Source: Halorhabdus sp. BNX81
GTDB taxonomy: Archaea; Halobacteriota; Halobacteria; Halobacteriales; Haloarculaceae
DNA: 64,000 bases
Reading direction: 5' to 3'
Assembly: GCF_029229925.1 (NCBI RefSeq)
Contig: NZ_CP107254.1
Coordinates: 2,046,001 to 2,110,000 of the forward strand
The translations under genes were made by a program, and so were the position numbers. Below are positions 8,816-17,142 of the stretch, piece after piece. The notes under the pieces are model-generated. The model was not told the origin of the DNA and made no database searches. It saw nothing but the letters and a program-made list of their open reading frames with translations. The first letter of the stretch is position 1, and every line of letters begins with the position of its first letter.

Positions 8816-9397
8816 TTAGCTGCCAGTGTCGTACTTGTAGGTCGCCTCGTCGGGATCGATGCCGAAGTCCTCGGCCGACTCCTCGGGTTCGCTTGGCCCC
8901 TCGTTTTTCGCGGCAGCCTTGAACGCCTCCCGGAAACGCTGTGGCATGGCAAAGTCCTCGACAGTGAGTTCGACGGGCACGGCGTCCGGAAGGAGCGATT
9001 CGCGCTTGGTTTCGAGCCGGTCCTGCAACGACGGTGGGAGATCACTCGAATCGATGGGTTCGAAGCCGAACTTCCGGAGATATTCGGGTTCGTCGGTCAG
9101 CGAGTAGACGGTTTCGAAGTCCTGGTCGCTGGCCTCCTGGACCAACCGCTCGACGACGTGTGCGCCGATGCCCTGGCCACGCCAGGCCTCCAGGACGCCG
9201 ATGCTCGTGAGTTCACAGACATCGTCGTCTTCACCCTTGTGGATACGGATCCGACCGAAGCCTGTCCGGTCGTCGGTCTGTTCGTCGACTGCGATGACGT
9301 AATCGCGGGATCGAAAGGCCGTCTCGTCCAGGCCCATCTCCTCGATCCGGTCAAGCAGCCAGACTTCGTCTCGGTTTTTCGCGTCCCGGACGTACAT
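8816..9397 (-). CDS. GNAT-family N-acetyltransferase
   Basis: 193 residues. Residues about 1-125 are a GNAT fold: 'YVIAVDEQTDDRTGFGRIRI', then beta-4 'CELTSIGVLEAWRGQGIGAH' with the acetyl-CoA pyrophosphate loop RGQGIG, then 'VYSLTDEPEYLRKFGFEPID'. The C-terminal about 65 residues are a charged extension resembling other haloarchaeal members of the family. The acceptor substrate is not predictable. It lies between thiC and the zinc-finger gene on the same strand; the roughly 130-bp gap before thiC (8687-8815) holds only the thiC promoter. Confidence 0.85.
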   Translation of the reverse strand: MYVRDAKNRDEVWLLDRIEEMGLDETAFRSRDYVIAVDEQTDDRTGFGRIRIHKGEDDDVCELTSIGVLEAWRGQGIGAHVVERLVQEASDQDFETVYSLTDEPEYLRKFGFEPIDSSDLPPSLQDRLETKRESLLPDAVPVELTVEDFAMPQRFREAFKAAAKNEGPSEPEESAEDFGIDPDEATYKYDTGS

Positions 9398-9447
9398 AGA
9401 AAATGGTTACGCCGCCGCGGGCAAAAGTATTTGCAGCGAGATCGACC

Positions 9448-9756
9448 TCAGAAACTCCGCCCGTCGCCACCTTCCAGTCGGTCGACGACCTCTCGAATAT
9501 CGGCTTTCTCTTCGATGGTCTCCTTGACGTTCTCGCGATGGCGGACCTCGGCGGCGCTGGCGTCGTACGACCGGACATACTCGGCGCGAGTGTGCTCCTC
9601 GAAGGCGTGGCGAATGGCGAAATAGCCGTCCGGCAGGACCGTCCCACAGACCTCACACTCGACGCGATCGTGACCCGTCGACTGATGGACGATCAGATCT
9701 TCGACCCGGTCGAACGTCTCCCCACATCCCTCGATTGTGCACTCCCAGCGTGACAT
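9448..9756 (-). CDS. small C2H2 zinc-finger protein
   Basis: 103 residues. There are two finger-like units: 'WECTIEGCGETF' with downstream His pair 'HQSTGH' (residues about 4-29), and 'CEVCGTVLPDGYFAIRHAFE' with a following His (about 33-56). The rest is a charged helix. Start at ATG 9756 is supported by a TATA box 29 bp upstream (9781-9790, minus strand). The first finger has the Cys2His2 spacing of DNA- or RNA-binding fingers. No target can be named. Confidence 0.82.
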   Translation of the reverse strand: MSRWECTIEGCGETFDRVEDLIVHQSTGHDRVECEVCGTVLPDGYFAIRHAFEEHTRAEYVRSYDASAAEVRHRENVKETIEEKADIREVVDRLEGGDGRSF

Positions 9757-9780
9757 ACCCTGACGTATACCCGGAGAGTG

Positions 9781-9790
9781 GTATAAAAGC
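9781..9790 (-). promoter_or_regulatory. TATA box of the C2H2 zinc-finger gene
   Basis: Minus-strand GCTTTTATAC centred about 29 bp upstream of ATG 9756, giving a leaderless transcript and fixing the start of that gene. Confidence 0.6.
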
Positions 9791-9865
9791 ATCTCTTGAC
9801 GCCAGTCCACAGAGACGCGTCGCCGAACCAGAACGGATATCTTCGATGGCTGGTTATCGGACGCC

Positions 9866-10615
9866 GTGACTGCCGTCGATCCCCACGTCAAGGTCCTCGA
9901 CGAGGCGATCGTCCGGCGCGCCAAAGCCCGCGGCCTGGACGCGCTCGTCTATGCCCCCCACTTTCAGCGATTCGACGACATCAGAGCGAGGGCTGAACGC
10001 TTCTCCGACGACGAACTGCTTGTCGTCCCCGGCAGAGAGGTGTTCACGGGGTCGTGGCGCAATCGCCGGCACGTCCTCGCGATCGGCCTCCAAGCGCCCG
10101 TCCCGGACTTCATCACGCTCGAAGCGGCAATGAGAGAGTTCGATCGCCAGGGGGCGGCCGTCCTGATCCCCCACCCGTCCTTCCTCTCAGTCAGCCTCGG
10201 CTCGGAGCAGATCGAACAGTATCGTGACGTGATCGACGCCGTCGAGACGTACAATCCGAAATACTGGCCCCACCACGAGCGCCGCGCCGGGTCGATCGCC
10301 CGCGAGTTCGATCTGCCGGCCTTTGCCTCTTCGTACGCACATCTGCCAGGGACCGTTGGCGAGATCTGGACATCCTTCGACCGGGAGATCGACGACGCGA
10401 GCGACCTGGTCGATGCGCTCCGAGCCGGTGATCCCAGAGAACCGGCGCATCGAACCGGACTCACCCACTACGGCCGGCGAGCGATCGAGTTCTCACACCT
10501 CGGCTGGGAGAATTCCTGGGGGAAGATAGACCGAATCCTGCGCGCGGGAACGGAGCCGACACATCCCGAACAGCCGGCCTACGACGGTCGGTTCGACGAC
10601 GCCAGCGTCTACTGA
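9866..10615 (+). CDS. PHP-domain metal-dependent phosphoesterase-like protein
   Basis: 249 residues. The fold looks like a PHP domain: 'DPHVKVLDEAIVRRAKARGL' at the N-terminus in place of the usual D-x-H-x-H motif, 'VVPGREVFTG' (the Glu metal ligand region), 'AVLIPHPSFLS' (His) and 'AFASSYAHLPGTVG' near the C-terminus, where an 'S-D-A-H' is usual. Several canonical metal ligands are therefore altered: one N-terminal His is replaced and the late Asp reads Tyr. Start is GTG 9866; the nearby ATG at 9845 is out of frame. Substrate unknown. It diverges from the zinc-finger gene. Confidence 0.75.
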   Translation: MTAVDPHVKVLDEAIVRRAKARGLDALVYAPHFQRFDDIRARAERFSDDELLVVPGREVFTGSWRNRRHVLAIGLQAPVPDFITLEAAMREFDRQGAAVLIPHPSFLSVSLGSEQIEQYRDVIDAVETYNPKYWPHHERRAGSIAREFDLPAFASSYAHLPGTVGEIWTSFDREIDDASDLVDALRAGDPREPAHRTGLTHYGRRAIEFSHLGWENSWGKIDRILRAGTEPTHPEQPAYDGRFDDASVY

Positions 10616-10620
10616 ACGAC

Positions 10621-11109
10621 TCACGCCAGGCCGGCGGCCCGCAGCCCCTCCTCGAAGGCATACTGGGGGACTTCATAGACGATCGCCGCCGCGACCGCGA
10701 GTTCGAAGCCAGTCACGGCGAGCATCATGGCGTCGGCGTACTTGCTGTCGACCGGGACGCCGACCGGGAGGTTGAACTCCTCGTCGGTCAGCGGATACAG
10801 CAACGCGAGGCCGCGACGCGACCCCATGATGTCGAGCGCGAAGTGACTCAGGACGCCGATCCAGACGTACTCGAGGTTCCCGTGGTAGTACGGGTAGGCA
10901 CCGACGACCAGCGGGACGAACAGATTGTGCAGCGTCTTGCGGTGGCGACCGAAGGCCGTGTCGATGTCCGGGATCATCGCACCGAGGACCACCGGGACGA
11001 TGACGGCCGCGATCATCTCGAAGGTAGCCACGTCGCCGGCCGGTTCGAGGATGTATCCGAGGCCAATACTGAGAAGCAAGGCGTTGAGCACGTGTCCGCG
11101 CTTGTTCAT
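10621..11109 (-). CDS. membrane-bound metal-dependent hydrolase, YdjM/DUF457 family
   Basis: 162 residues. N-terminal 'MNKRGHVLNALLLSIGLGYI' carries the conserved early His. 'LGAMIPDIDTAFGRHRKTLH' is the family's D-x-D plus H-R-x-x-H signature, and 'SHFALDIMGSRRG' is the third motif. Four membrane segments are apparent. The family (YdjM) comprises inner-membrane predicted metal hydrolases of unknown substrate. ATG at 11109 was chosen because the upstream reading frame is not conserved. Its stop lies 5 bp from the PHP gene stop (convergent). Confidence 0.85.
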   Translation of the reverse strand: MNKRGHVLNALLLSIGLGYILEPAGDVATFEMIAAVIVPVVLGAMIPDIDTAFGRHRKTLHNLFVPLVVGAYPYYHGNLEYVWIGVLSHFALDIMGSRRGLALLYPLTDEEFNLPVGVPVDSKYADAMMLAVTGFELAVAAAIVYEVPQYAFEEGLRAAGLA

Positions 11110-11215
11110 CGACCGGAGCGACGTGGGCCGCCCCCGAAAGCGTTCCGTCTGCGGGTGGCGGCCGGCGGCCGTTCGCCGCCATATTTTTACACTAGTCTGT
11201 GATATTTTGGGGGGG

Positions 11216-11725
11216 ATGAACCGGCGAACGTACCTTTCGGCCGTCGGTGTCGGTGGGATCGCGAGCCTCGCAGGGTGTACGGGGATACTGGCCCCGGGCG
11301 AGGACGACGAGCGCGGCGAGGCGACGATGGTCGTCGAATCGGGCACGAACATGGTACTGTACCCCCATAGCCCGAAGGGGCAACCGCCACACCAAGTTCC
11401 AACCGACTACAATCACATCGCCGTGGCGAACCAGGACCCGGCGGGGAAGCCGCATGATTTCGAAGTGACAGTCACCGGGCCGCACGGAGAACTGTTCGAC
11501 GGGACGGTTCGTCTGGAAGGCCCAACAGACTTGTCGACAGGAATATTGTTCTTTGTCTCGAACGTCGGTGACTATCGGTGTGCAGTCACTGTCGGTGACG
11601 AGTCCATCGCCGAGACCTGGGCGGTCACTGACGAACGACTGTCCAGAGGTGGTGGGATCGGCATCATCTACGACGGTGACCTCTCCGTCAGCGGCGGTGT
11701 AAATCTCGCCGGGAGCGAAGAGTGA
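11216..11725 (+). CDS. Tat-exported lipoprotein
   Basis: 169 residues. The signal 'MNRRTYLSAVGVGGIASLAG' carries a twin Arg and ends in a lipobox (SLAGC, Cys20), so it is probably Tat-exported and lipid-anchored outside the membrane. The mature part (about 30-165) is a beta-sandwich-like sequence, 'HDFEVTVTGPHGELFDGTVR' and 'VGDYRCAVTVGDESIAETWA', reminiscent of small ligand-binding or cupredoxin-like domains, but no complete copper site is seen. Function unknown. An AT-rich stretch just upstream (about 11180-11187) may be its TATA box. Confidence 0.8.
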   Translation: MNRRTYLSAVGVGGIASLAGCTGILAPGEDDERGEATMVVESGTNMVLYPHSPKGQPPHQVPTDYNHIAVANQDPAGKPHDFEVTVTGPHGELFDGTVRLEGPTDLSTGILFFVSNVGDYRCAVTVGDESIAETWAVTDERLSRGGGIGIIYDGDLSVSGGVNLAGSEE

Positions 11726-11793
11726 ATACCGGGAACGCCCCGGCCGATCCCTCCCGATCCGTGTGAGCGTGACTACGCTCGTCTCTCGTCCGT

Positions 11794-12312
11794 CTAGACG
11801 CCGCCGGCTTCACAGGCCGAAAGCAGATCCGCGAGGGCCTGTTCGGCGATTTTTCGCTTGATCTCGGTCCGCGATCCGTCGAACTCGTACCGGCGGACCC
11901 GCGTTCCCGAGTCGCCGGTGTCCCACGGCGCGGCGTAGGCCACGCCGACGAAGACGGTGCCGACGGGTTTTTCATCAGTGCCGCCGGTCGGCCCGGCGAT
12001 ACCCGTCGTCGAGACGCCCCAGGTCACGTCCGCTCGGTCGCGAACACCCCCCGCCATCTGTCGGGCGACGGGTTCACTGACGGCCCCCTCCTCGTCGAGT
12101 GCTTCCCGGGAGACGGCCAGTTCCGTTCGCTTTGCGTCATAAGAGTAGGTTACCAGCGATCGGTCGAAGTAGTCACTCGACCCGGGTACGTCCGTCAGCA
12201 GGGATCCGATGAGCCCCCCGGTGCAGGATTCGGCGACTGCGACGGTTTCGTCGTGCTCCCGGAGCGCGGTCCCGAGGCGTTCCTGAATCGATCCGTCGGT
12301 GTCAGCTGTCAT
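11794..12312 (-). CDS. CinA C-terminal domain protein (nicotinamide-nucleotide amidase)
   Basis: 172 residues, the stand-alone amidase domain of CinA (PncC-type), which deamidates NMN to nicotinate mononucleotide. Signatures: 'VAVAESCTGGLIGSLLTDVP' with the catalytic Ser, 'GSSDYFDRSLVTYSYDAK', 'GVSTTGIAGPTGGTDEKPVG' and 'VFVGVAY'. Start ATG 12312 fits the family. A longer upstream reading frame exists only because it overlaps the antisense of the next gene. It lies downstream of the phosphotransferase gene on the same strand. Confidence 0.9.
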   Translation of the reverse strand: MTADTDGSIQERLGTALREHDETVAVAESCTGGLIGSLLTDVPGSSDYFDRSLVTYSYDAKRTELAVSREALDEEGAVSEPVARQMAGGVRDRADVTWGVSTTGIAGPTGGTDEKPVGTVFVGVAYAAPWDTGDSGTRVRRYEFDGSRTEIKRKIAEQALADLLSACEAGGV

Positions 12313-12376
12313 ACCTGAACCGTGGCCTTCCGGGGTGAAAAACGCACGTGCCGAGGCGCCGACCGGTCGATCGAAC

Positions 12377-13402
12377 TTACCGACCCTGGCGGTCGGTCTC
12401 AAGCGTCCGGGCGAGGTTCGTGAACTGCTCGCGGTAATACGCCTCGGCCCGGGTGCGGGCCAGCGGCGAGGCGTCACCGTAGATCGAGTCGAAGCCCGCC
12501 ATCCGCCAGACGAGTGTCGAAAACTGATAGAGGGGTTTGCAGGCATCATAGCCCTCATCGACAGCGAACTCCGTCTCGGTGCGATATCCCTCGTGGAGTT
12601 GCTCCCGTAACTGTTCACGCTCGTCCGGGTCGCGGAAGACCGAATCGATGAACAGGAGTTCGATCTGGGCGAGATTGTAGAGCGGATCGCCGGCCAGGGT
12701 CTTCTCCCAGTCGAGGACAGCCGAGATCTCGGGCCCATCGGGTTCGATCAGGAGGTTCCCCGGCCGGAAATCGTCGTGAACGAGTCGCGGAACGCCCTGC
12801 TGGGGGACGGCAGGGAGTCGATCGGCCAGGCGTTCGCGGGCGGTCGGCTGCAGATCCTCGAAGGTCGTCCCGCCAAGCTGGTCGATATGACCGTGGGTGA
12901 GCCCCTCGAAGTACTCCCGCCAATCCCACGAGAGGTCCCGAACGATGAGTCGACCGTCGTCCAGATCCAACCGTCCGTATCCTTCGAAGGCAATAGTCGA
13001 GTGCATGTCCCCCAGGATCTCACCGATTCGATACATGAGTTGACCCCGATCGTCGGCCGAAAGGCTCTCGAAGTGCTCATCGAGGTTGTCGCCGTGGATG
13101 CGTTCGGTGATGAAATACGGCGGGACGTCCTGTTCGGGTTCCTCCTTGAAGACGAGAATTCCGGGGAGGGGTACGTCGGTCCGGTCGGCGACGTACTCGT
13201 GGAGAAACGGCTCGACCGCAAACGTCGAATCGATCTCGGGGGCGAGTTTGACCACGACCTCGTAGGACTCGCCCTGGTACTCGACGGTGACGAAGTGACT
13301 ATCGGTCCGGGTGTCGCCCGGTGTCTCCTCGAAGGAGAACGACTCGTAGTCCGGCCCGGACTCCCCCAATATCGCTTCGATGATCTCGGCGGCCCCCGAC
13401 AC
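12377..13402 (-). CDS. APH-family small-molecule phosphotransferase
   Basis: 341 residues with an aminoglycoside-phosphotransferase/choline-kinase fold. The N-lobe Lys is in 'YEVVVKLAPE'. The catalytic loop is 'LVHDDFRPGNLLI' (His-Asp-Asp...Asn) and the metal Asp is in 'AVLDWEKTLAGDPLYNLAQI'. Members phosphorylate diverse small hydroxyl substrates; this one is chromosomal and not evidence of drug resistance. Start is GTG 13402, placed about 27 bp from a TATA box at 13422-13435. Substrate unknown. Confidence 0.87.
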   Translation of the reverse strand: MSGAAEIIEAILGESGPDYESFSFEETPGDTRTDSHFVTVEYQGESYEVVVKLAPEIDSTFAVEPFLHEYVADRTDVPLPGILVFKEEPEQDVPPYFITERIHGDNLDEHFESLSADDRGQLMYRIGEILGDMHSTIAFEGYGRLDLDDGRLIVRDLSWDWREYFEGLTHGHIDQLGGTTFEDLQPTARERLADRLPAVPQQGVPRLVHDDFRPGNLLIEPDGPEISAVLDWEKTLAGDPLYNLAQIELLFIDSVFRDPDEREQLREQLHEGYRTETEFAVDEGYDACKPLYQFSTLVWRMAGFDSIYGDASPLARTRAEAYYREQFTNLARTLETDRQGR

Positions 13403-13421
13403 AGGTGCCTATTGATTGGCA

Positions 13422-13435
13422 CACCCTATAAAAAT
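13422..13435 (-). promoter_or_regulatory. TATA box of the phosphotransferase gene
   Basis: Minus-strand TTTTTATAGGGTGT lies about 27 bp before GTG 13402, supporting that start and a leaderless mRNA. Confidence 0.6.
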
Positions 13436-13574
13436 CCCTATCGATGTCAATGAATGAGATTCAGTCCCGGGACGCCGACAACTGAACTATAAGCAGATCG
13501 ATCCCCGTATCGTCCGGCGAGGCGCTGCCCAAATCCGTGGGTTCAAACCCGACCGGGATCCAGTACCCGTATCG

Positions 13575-16016
13575 ATGGGCACGCGGGACGAAACCGACGC
13601 GGCCTGGCAAGAGGTGTTCGGGTTTGGCCAGCCCTACGACGATCAGGCCGACGCGATCGAGGCGGCGATCACAGCGGGTCGCCGAAGGGGTTTTCTCGCG
13701 ATGGAAGGCCCCTGCGGGACTGGCAAGACAATGGCTGCCCTCACCGCCGGCGCGACGCTCGTCCGCGAGGACGACTACGAGCGACTGCTCGTCGTGACGC
13801 CGGTCAAACAGCAACGCCGCCAGTTCGTCGCCGACCTCCGACAACTCAACGCTGGCCTGTCGGAACCACTCGCCGGCGTGGCGCTTGTCGGCAAACGCGA
13901 CCTCTGTCCCTATGGCCGCGAGGACGTCTTCCCGCCCGACGCCAGCGTCCACGATCGCTGTGAGGATCTCCGGGAGAACACGGCCGATCTCGTCGAGAGC
14001 AACGGATCGAGCGACGACCGCCCCGTCGCCGACGCCGTGATCCGCCCGCGGAACGACGACGTGTGGTGGGACCCACAGACGGGCAGCGACCTGGCGAAAG
14101 CCGCCCGACCCGGCGGGAGCGGCCAGCAGGCGATCGCCGGCACACTGTCGACCGCCGACGCGCAATCCCCCTATCGCCGCACCCAGCCGACCGCCCCCGA
14201 CGAGATCGGCGGCGAGGACCCGCCGCTTTACTGCCCCTTCGAGGCTGACTGGTACGCCCGCAACCGCGGCTCGCCGTTCGGCTTTTCCGCCGGCGAGAAG
14301 CACGTCGTCACTGCAGCGGAGTACCTGCCCGGAGCCGTCGAGCGCGGGACCTGTCCCCACCGGGCGATGCAGACACTCGTCGGGGCCGCCGACGTGGTGA
14401 TCGGCAACTACAACCACCTCTTCGACCCTGCTTCCAGGGGACTGATCGAAGGTATTCTCGACGAGCGGACGTTCGTGATCGTCGACGAGGCCCACCGCTT
14501 GGAGGAGCGCGTCCGGGACCTGCTGTCGGACCGACTCGGCCGCCAGACGATCGTCCAGGCGCGCAACGACTGTCATCAGTTGCTCTCGCTGGCCCGCCAG
14601 AGCGAGGATCACAAACGCGAGGTCCGGGCCCACCTCGGCAGCCAGGACGTGCCACTCGAGGCCGTCGAGCGTGCCCAGGATTTCTACGACGACCTGCTGG
14701 GCTGGCTCGACGATCGGATCGCGGAACATCTCGATAGCGAGGTAGGTCGAAATTGGCGGGCCGACGAGGGCGCGCTGCCGGAGCATAGTCTGGAAATCCC
14801 GCTACGCAATCCCGACGAGCCCGAACCCGACGAACTCACACGGTGGGCCGAACAGGCGGGTTACGACGGCGGCCTCTTTCGGCAACTCGATACGATCGGG
14901 CTGGCCGTCGAGGACGCGAGCGAGGAACTTGGTATCGGGCGGACGCCAGTCGTCGCCGCGGCGGGCGTGATCGCCAGCCGGTGGTGGGAGCGCGATCACG
15001 CGACGGCGTTCCGGGAGATCGAACTCGATCACTCCCCCCGCGACGACCAGCGCATCGAAGGCTGGCGATCGACCTACACCGCCGGGCTGACGCTGTTCGA
15101 TTGCTTGCCGGCGGAATCGCTCGCGTCGACGTTCGACGACGTGGGCGGGGGCATGCTGATGAGCGCGACGCTGGCCCCACTCGACGTGTTCACGCGCGTG
15201 GCCGGGCTGGACGCGCTGGCAGACGGAAACGAGGACACCAGCGAGCAACCCCCAGACCCAGCCCAGGACGACGGCCGTCCCGTCCTGACGCGCTCCTATG
15301 GCCTCTCCTTTCCGCCGGCGAACCGCGCCAGTTGGATCGTCGACGCGACGCCGTTCACCGCGCGAAATCGTGGTGACCCCGCAACGATGGAACCGCTTGG
15401 CAACGAGTGGAACTCGACCCGCGACGAGTACGCCCACGTCCTCCGGGCCATCGCGCGCAACCCGGGCAACGTCCTGATCGCGATGCCGAACTACCGCGAG
15501 GCGACCTGGGCCGGCGCGTATCTCGATGACACGGTCGAGAAGCCCGTCCTCGTCGACGAGAGTTCCAGCAACGAGGCGACCGAGGATCTCAAAGGCGAGT
15601 TCTTCGCCGGCGAGGGGAAAGTACTGGTCACGAGCACGCGGGGCACGCTCACGGAGGGCGTCGACTACGACGGCGCGAAGTTGCGAGCGGCGGCGGTCGT
15701 CGGTGTCCCCTTAGTCAACATCGGCTCGCCCCGTGTCCGGGCGGTCCAACGCGCCTACGGCGACGTCTTCGGCGAGGACCACGCCTTCGAGTACGCGCTG
15801 ACGATCCCCGCGGTCAGACGCGCCCGGCAGGCGATCGGTCGAGTCATTCGCGGAGCTGAGGAGGTGGGCGTCCGGGCGCTGGTCGGGGCACGGTACACGC
15901 CCGACGCCCGGCATTCGGTCTACGGCTACCTCTCGCCGGCCGAACGCGAGGAGTTCGTGACGATGAGTCCGGAGTTCCTGCCGGACCAGATCGATCGGTT
16001 CTGGGCGGATCGGTGA
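13575..16016 (+). CDS. XPD/Rad3-like ATP-dependent DNA helicase
   Basis: 813 residues, superfamily 2. Walker A is 'MEGPCGTGKTMAA' near residue 48. Four Cys that could hold the XPD-type 4Fe-4S cluster are in 'RDLCPYGRED', 'HDRCEDL', 'YCPFEADW' and 'GTCPHRAM'. The DEAH box is 'FVIVDEAHRLEERV'. C-terminal motifs include 'VLVTSTRGTLTEGVDYDG' and 'RRARQAIGRVIRGAEEVG' (motif VI). The family unwinds DNA 5'-3' in repair. The C-terminal 30 codons are duplicated 775 bp downstream (see the pseudogene at 16702). It diverges from the phosphotransferase gene. Confidence 0.92.
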   Translation: MGTRDETDAAWQEVFGFGQPYDDQADAIEAAITAGRRRGFLAMEGPCGTGKTMAALTAGATLVREDDYERLLVVTPVKQQRRQFVADLRQLNAGLSEPLAGVALVGKRDLCPYGREDVFPPDASVHDRCEDLRENTADLVESNGSSDDRPVADAVIRPRNDDVWWDPQTGSDLAKAARPGGSGQQAIAGTLSTADAQSPYRRTQPTAPDEIGGEDPPLYCPFEADWYARNRGSPFGFSAGEKHVVTAAEYLPGAVERGTCPHRAMQTLVGAADVVIGNYNHLFDPASRGLIEGILDERTFVIVDEAHRLEERVRDLLSDRLGRQTIVQARNDCHQLLSLARQSEDHKREVRAHLGSQDVPLEAVERAQDFYDDLLGWLDDRIAEHLDSEVGRNWRADEGALPEHSLEIPLRNPDEPEPDELTRWAEQAGYDGGLFRQLDTIGLAVEDASEELGIGRTPVVAAAGVIASRWWERDHATAFREIELDHSPRDDQRIEGWRSTYTAGLTLFDCLPAESLASTFDDVGGGMLMSATLAPLDVFTRVAGLDALADGNEDTSEQPPDPAQDDGRPVLTRSYGLSFPPANRASWIVDATPFTARNRGDPATMEPLGNEWNSTRDEYAHVLRAIARNPGNVLIAMPNYREATWAGAYLDDTVEKPVLVDESSSNEATEDLKGEFFAGEGKVLVTSTRGTLTEGVDYDGAKLRAAAVVGVPLVNIGSPRVRAVQRAYGDVFGEDHAFEYALTIPAVRRARQAIGRVIRGAEEVGVRALVGARYTPDARHSVYGYLSPAEREEFVTMSPEFLPDQIDRFWADR

Positions 16017-16034
16017 CTTGGCGATCGCTGCTCT
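15927..16034 (+). repeat. direct repeat, copy 1: helicase 3' end
   Basis: The last about 90 bp of the helicase gene plus about 18 bp beyond its stop. The same sequence recurs at 16702-16809 with a constant offset of 775 and, by eye, 6-8 differences in about 105 bp. Confidence 0.9.
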
Positions 16035-16186
16035 TGCCGAATGGTTTCAAACCAAAGCGTCTCAGACAACGCTCCGTATGGCTGTCTACCTGGGCCTGGT
16101 CGAGAGTGTCGTGTGAGATACACGGCGTATATCTTGCACCGGTTGTTGCGCAAATCTCAGTGATCGAATCGTTACAGACAGGGGGG

Positions 16187-16612
16187 CTAGGTTTCAGTGA
16201 GTGCCGAGAGATCCACTCGGCAAGTCGTGTAGTACGATGAGGGAGTGCCGTCCGCTTGAATCACTACATGAGCGCTTCCGAAACATTGGTTCGTCTGAAT
16301 GGTCACCTGCTTAGTTTCATTACGTGCAGTATAGCGGATTTCAAAGGTCTCGAGGCCAGTAGGGGACGCTCTGTCAGTGTTGTAGACCTCTTGCTCTTCG
16401 CCGGGGTCAACCTCATAACGCTGATTGTGAACGGTTTCGCCCGTTGCGTTTCGGACAACCGTAATGTCAATTGTTGCGCTCTCGCTGCCAAGGTTCTCGA
16501 GATACACTGGATGATCTGAGTGCGTATGTTCCCCGTCGGGAGTCCCCACACAGCCAGTCACGAGTAGTACCACTGCGAAAGCGCAAAACGCCCCCAGCAA
16601 GTGATCACGCAT
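16187..16612 (-). CDS. small secreted lipoprotein
   Basis: 141 residues. A hydrophobic signal (residues 1-20) ends in the lipobox 'LLVTGC', so the mature protein is probably lipid-anchored outside the cell. The mature part resembles a beta-sandwich domain: 'YLENLGSESATIDITVVRN', 'YEVDPGEEQEVYNTD'. Two Cys in the last 35 residues could form a disulfide. No function is recognised. It is the only gene between two copies of the helicase 3' end and runs opposite to it. Its base composition is lower in GC than its neighbours, suggesting recent acquisition. Confidence 0.75.
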   Translation of the reverse strand: MRDHLLGAFCAFAVVLLVTGCVGTPDGEHTHSDHPVYLENLGSESATIDITVVRNATGETVHNQRYEVDPGEEQEVYNTDRASPTGLETFEIRYTARNETKQVTIQTNQCFGSAHVVIQADGTPSSYYTTCRVDLSALTET

Positions 16613-16701
16613 TACTCACCCATATAGTACTCAGTATGAATACCTTCTGTTGAATAATCACGTTCGCGCTAACAGCTTCGTCAGCTACGTCTACCTGCAT
16701 G

Positions 16702-16809
16702 TATCTCTCGCCGGCCGAGCGCGAGGAGTTCGTGACGATGAGTCCGGAGTTCCTGCCCGACCAGATCGATCGGTTCTGGGCGGAGCGGTGAGTCGGCGAT
16801 CGCTGCGTT
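16702..16809 (+). pseudogene. detached duplicate of the helicase 3' end
   Basis: Copy 2 of the repeat at 15927-16034. From the ATG overlapping its left edge (16699-16701) it reads 30 codons, nearly identical to the helicase C-terminus ('FVTMSPEFLPDQIDRFWAER'), ending at TGA 16789-16791. The homology continues beyond the stop (GGCGATCGCTGC). It lacks everything upstream, so it cannot make a helicase. Similarity of both coding and downstream bases shows a DNA duplication rather than chance. Confidence 0.9.
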
Positions 16810-16830
16810 CAGTCGTCCAACACACCTAAG

Positions 16831-17142
16831 ATGGTAGATCTATCGTCTTTCGGTATGCCCCAGCTGACGAGATGGATCGAGGAGTTCTTTTATGCGTATC
16901 TGTACGGGGACTGGGAATCCGTCTCTCACGGTCTCTGGGTGTACGGCCACCTGTCAATCCTCCTCGCCACTGCGCTTGTCGGGTATACGTTCGCCCGACA
17001 ACGATACCTGTTGACGCTGCTTGTGCTCCCGTTTCCCCTTGTGTACTTCTACAAGCGTCATCAAAAAGCCCGAACGTACAAGGTTCAGTCGGACACGCCG
17101 ATCGAACCCGGTGAGGATTACGATCCGAACGAACACCGCTGA
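16831..17142 (+). CDS. small membrane protein, unknown
   Basis: 103 residues with two likely membrane segments (about 39-57 and 60-75) separated by 'ARQRY', and a hydrophilic tail ending 'PGEDYDPNEHR'. ATG 16831 and ATG 16855 are both possible starts. It lies just after the detached helicase tail and before the MazF remnant. No family recognised. Confidence 0.6.
   Translation: MVDLSSFGMPQLTRWIEEFFYAYLYGDWESVSHGLWVYGHLSILLATALVGYTFARQRYLLTLLVLPFPLVYFYKRHQKARTYKVQSDTPIEPGEDYDPNEHR

Noticed and set aside
8740-8922. Small plus-strand open frame after the thiC promoter
   Set aside because: It overlaps the acetyltransferase gene antisense and has no family features.
12377-13402. Aminoglycoside resistance gene
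   Set aside because: The family fold includes many kinases of cell metabolites; nothing here indicates an antibiotic substrate.
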